Below, piece by piece: positions 4,781 through 5,463 of a stretch of DNA of 5,463 nucleotides. Source of the DNA: Xanthobacteraceae bacterium (GTDB taxonomy: Bacteria; Pseudomonadota; Alphaproteobacteria; Rhizobiales; Xanthobacteraceae). The DNA is taken from NCBI GenBank assembly GCA_030043175.1, contig JASHYD010000025.1:1-5463 (forward strand), read 5' to 3'. The notes under the pieces were generated by a model. That model was not told the DNA's origin, ran no database searches, and was given only the letters and a program-made list of their open reading frames with translations. The translations under genes and the position numbers were made by a program. Each line of letters begins with the position of its first letter. Positions within the stretch are counted from its first letter, which is position 1.

Positions 4781-4833
4781 GGCGCAATAGCGGCGGAATT
4801 CGAGGTGCCAAGATCGATACCAATGACGGGCAT
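4774..4833 (-). pseudogene. N-terminal remnant of an Hsp70-family (DnaK-like) protein
   Basis: On the minus strand ATG 4833-4831 starts MPVIGIDLGTSNSAAIAPS and stops at TAA 4776-4774. The first 15 residues are the phosphate-1 motif of the Hsp70/actin ATPase fold (I-G-I-D-L-G-T-x-N-S), which binds the ATP phosphates; Hsp70-family proteins usually run to 500-650 residues. After AA (down to about 4789) the sequence no longer resembles the family and runs into the AT-rich island, so almost the whole gene has been lost or displaced. The start is well supported: GAGGG lies 7 bases upstream (4845-4841), and a perfect FNR/FixK-type box is properly placed further up. The remaining 3' part is not in this window, so the gene may have been split by the island rather than deleted. 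Confidence 0.75.
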
Positions 4834-4889
4834 GCCAGAACCCTCGCAGCCTTCCCACAACACAAATAGCCAACCCGGGCCGACGAAAT

Positions 4890-4903
4890 TTGAGCCAGGT
4901 CAA
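4890..4903. promoter_or_regulatory. FNR/FixK-type operator upstream of the Hsp70 remnant
   Basis: TTGAGCCAGGTCAA matches the TTGA-N6-TCAA consensus of FNR/FixK-type regulators at all eight defined bases. It is centred at 4896.5, so with the usual activator position of -41.5 transcription of the minus strand would begin near 4855, leaving a leader of about 22 bases before ATG 4833. A TATTTG at 4868-4863 lies about where a -10 element is expected. These regulators switch genes on at low oxygen in rhizobia and relatives; regulation here is inferred. It is the only perfect match I found in the window. Confidence 0.6.
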
Positions 4904-4949
4904 GTCGCATGGAGTTTTTCTGTCCGATGGGCCTGGATTCAAGCCGCCC

Positions 4950-4967
4950 CATTGGCTTCGGCCAATG
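4950..4967. repeat. Perfect hairpin with TTCG loop
   Basis: CATTGGC-TTCG-GCCAATG gives a perfect 7-base-pair stem with a TTCG loop, which is unusually stable in RNA. No T-run follows on either strand, so a terminator is not indicated. It lies between the FixK-type box and the CBS fragment, in DNA without a credible gene (4834-5029). Confidence 0.5.
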
Positions 4968-5029
4968 ACCGAGCCGGCCGAGATCACGAATCAATCTGTC
5001 CGTTTCCAAGAAGCTAAGGTCGAGGGGTC

Positions 5030-5293
5030 ATGACGCGCGATCCTTTGACGGTTGCGGAGGATACCCCGATTGAGGAGGCTCGCCGCTCGATCGAGGAGCG
5101 CGGCATCAAGCGACTGCCGGTCGTGCGTGACAGGCGGCTCGTCGGCGTCGTGGCGCGTGCTGACCTCGTTCGTGCACTAGGTATCGCGGCCGGCAGAATC
5201 TCTCGCTCAGACGAACGCGCAGCGCGCGCCGAGGCGCTCATGACCAACTTGCAAATGGAATCAATCATGTACCGCTCACGCTCGCGGGGCTGA
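5030..5293 (+). pseudogene. CBS-domain protein fragment (second CBS motif only)
   Basis: The frame reads MTRDPLTVAEDTPIEEARRS, IEERGIKRLPVVRD, RRLVGVVARADLVRAL and a tail to residue 87. Residues 1-50 form one complete CBS motif of the kind found second in two-CBS proteins of rhizobia, where 'V-M-T-R-D-P' is the internal start of CBS2. The Met at 5030 is thus probably that internal methionine and not a true start. Just before it, AAGGTCGAG-GGGTC reads K-V-E and then is out of frame by one base, with TAA at 5015 in the Met frame, so the first CBS motif is missing or broken. AGGGG lies only about 2-3 bases before ATG. A single CBS motif normally must dimerise to bind a ligand. After about residue 60 the tail (MTNLQMESIMYRSRSRG) looks unlike the family. 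It is a paralogue of the left-edge remnant, in inverted orientation. Confidence 0.65.
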
Positions 5294-5311
5294 AGCGGGC
5301 GGTTCAATTCG

Positions 5312-5463
5312 ATGGGAAGGTTTCACAAGCTCTCCAAGATCGGGCTGGCCGCCGCGCAGCACGGCGTTAACGTGCTGCATCACACAGCCGGGAGCATCGA
5401 TGCAAAATCTGTTCCCGATGGCCTTGCATCGGTAATTTCGACTGCTGAGCGTGGTCCAGTGGG
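5312..5463 (+). CDS. Possible start of an unrecognised gene, open at right edge
   Basis: From ATG 5312 a frame stays open to the window end (50 codons): MGRFHKLSKIGLAAAQHGVN followed by VLHHTAGSIDAKSVPDGLAS. The sequence is moderately hydrophobic without a clear signal peptide. A weak AAGCGGGCGG lies about 10-18 bases upstream. No family is recognised, and the other two plus frames close within this stretch (TAA near 5365 and TAA near 5431), which only mildly favours this one. Confidence 0.3.
   Translation, partial: MGRFHKLSKIGLAAAQHGVNVLHHTAGSIDAKSVPDGLASVISTAERGPV

Larger units (their letters stand above)
4075..4785. mobile_element. AT-rich foreign island interrupting an Hsp70-family gene
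   Basis: From about 4075 the composition falls sharply: bases 4201-4260 contain 23 G+C of 60, whereas the flanks and polX are clearly GC-rich. Codon use in the island's ORFs (many ATA, AGG, GTA, AAA, CAA) differs from that of the host genes. The right end lies at about 4781-4789, immediately after the codons of the Hsp70 fragment become unlike the family. Each end carries a small hairpin with a 5-base loop (4075-4089 and 4756-4780). No transposase or integrase, clear terminal inverted repeat or target-site duplication can be seen, so this is not a recognisable insertion sequence. A fragment of phage or plasmid DNA, a non-autonomous element, or an assembly chimera are all possible. Confidence 0.55.

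Noticed and set aside
4770..5017. Three overlapping ORFs of about 70-79 codons on both strands in the region upstream of the Hsp70 remnant
   Set aside because: None shows family-like motifs or a ribosome-binding site, and the region is better explained as promoter DNA of the Hsp70-family gene.

Overview
The window looks like accessory DNA from a GC-rich alphaproteobacterium, most probably of the Bradyrhizobium/Rhodopseudomonas type. The protein flavour (CBS-domain, DUF5335-like and Hsp70-family stress proteins), the codon use and a perfect FNR/FixK-type box at 4890-4903 all point that way. This assignment is inference; nothing in the window fixes the species.

Only one full-length, confidently identified gene is present: a family-X DNA polymerase (polX) with its PHP exonuclease domain, on the minus strand at 758-2473. 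It has all expected catalytic residues. A well-formed 82-residue gene of unknown function (3432-3680, plus) with a good ribosome-binding site follows, then a possible 43-residue gene (3748-3879) and a doubtful 56-residue frame (3909-4079).

The rest reads as a gene graveyard. At the left edge, a DUF5335-like gene (plus) is fused head-on to the remnant of a CBS-domain gene (minus) through a shared 9-base sequence at 180-188. From 2829 to 3089 there is a 2'-5' RNA ligase family gene with two frameshifts. At about 3086 it breaks into a fragment of an unrelated membrane protein that ends at 3370. On the right, the first 15 residues of an Hsp70-family protein (minus, 4789-4833) survive with their ribosome-binding site and a well-placed FixK/FNR box, but the gene is then cut off. 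At 5030-5293 there is a second CBS-domain fragment (plus), a paralogue of the left one in opposite orientation.

The Hsp70 gene is interrupted by an AT-rich island (about 4075-4785) whose codon use is unlike the rest of the window. It carries two small, charged, unrecognised minus-strand ORFs, an open frame between them without a normal start codon, and a small hairpin at each end. It looks like foreign, perhaps phage-derived, DNA. It is the part most likely to hold something undescribed, though an assembly chimera is a real alternative.

The non-polX genes that can be recognised belong to families often seen in stress or low-oxygen gene clusters, which fits the FixK/FNR-type box. The window seems to be the rearranged, decaying edge of such a cluster rather than a working operon.
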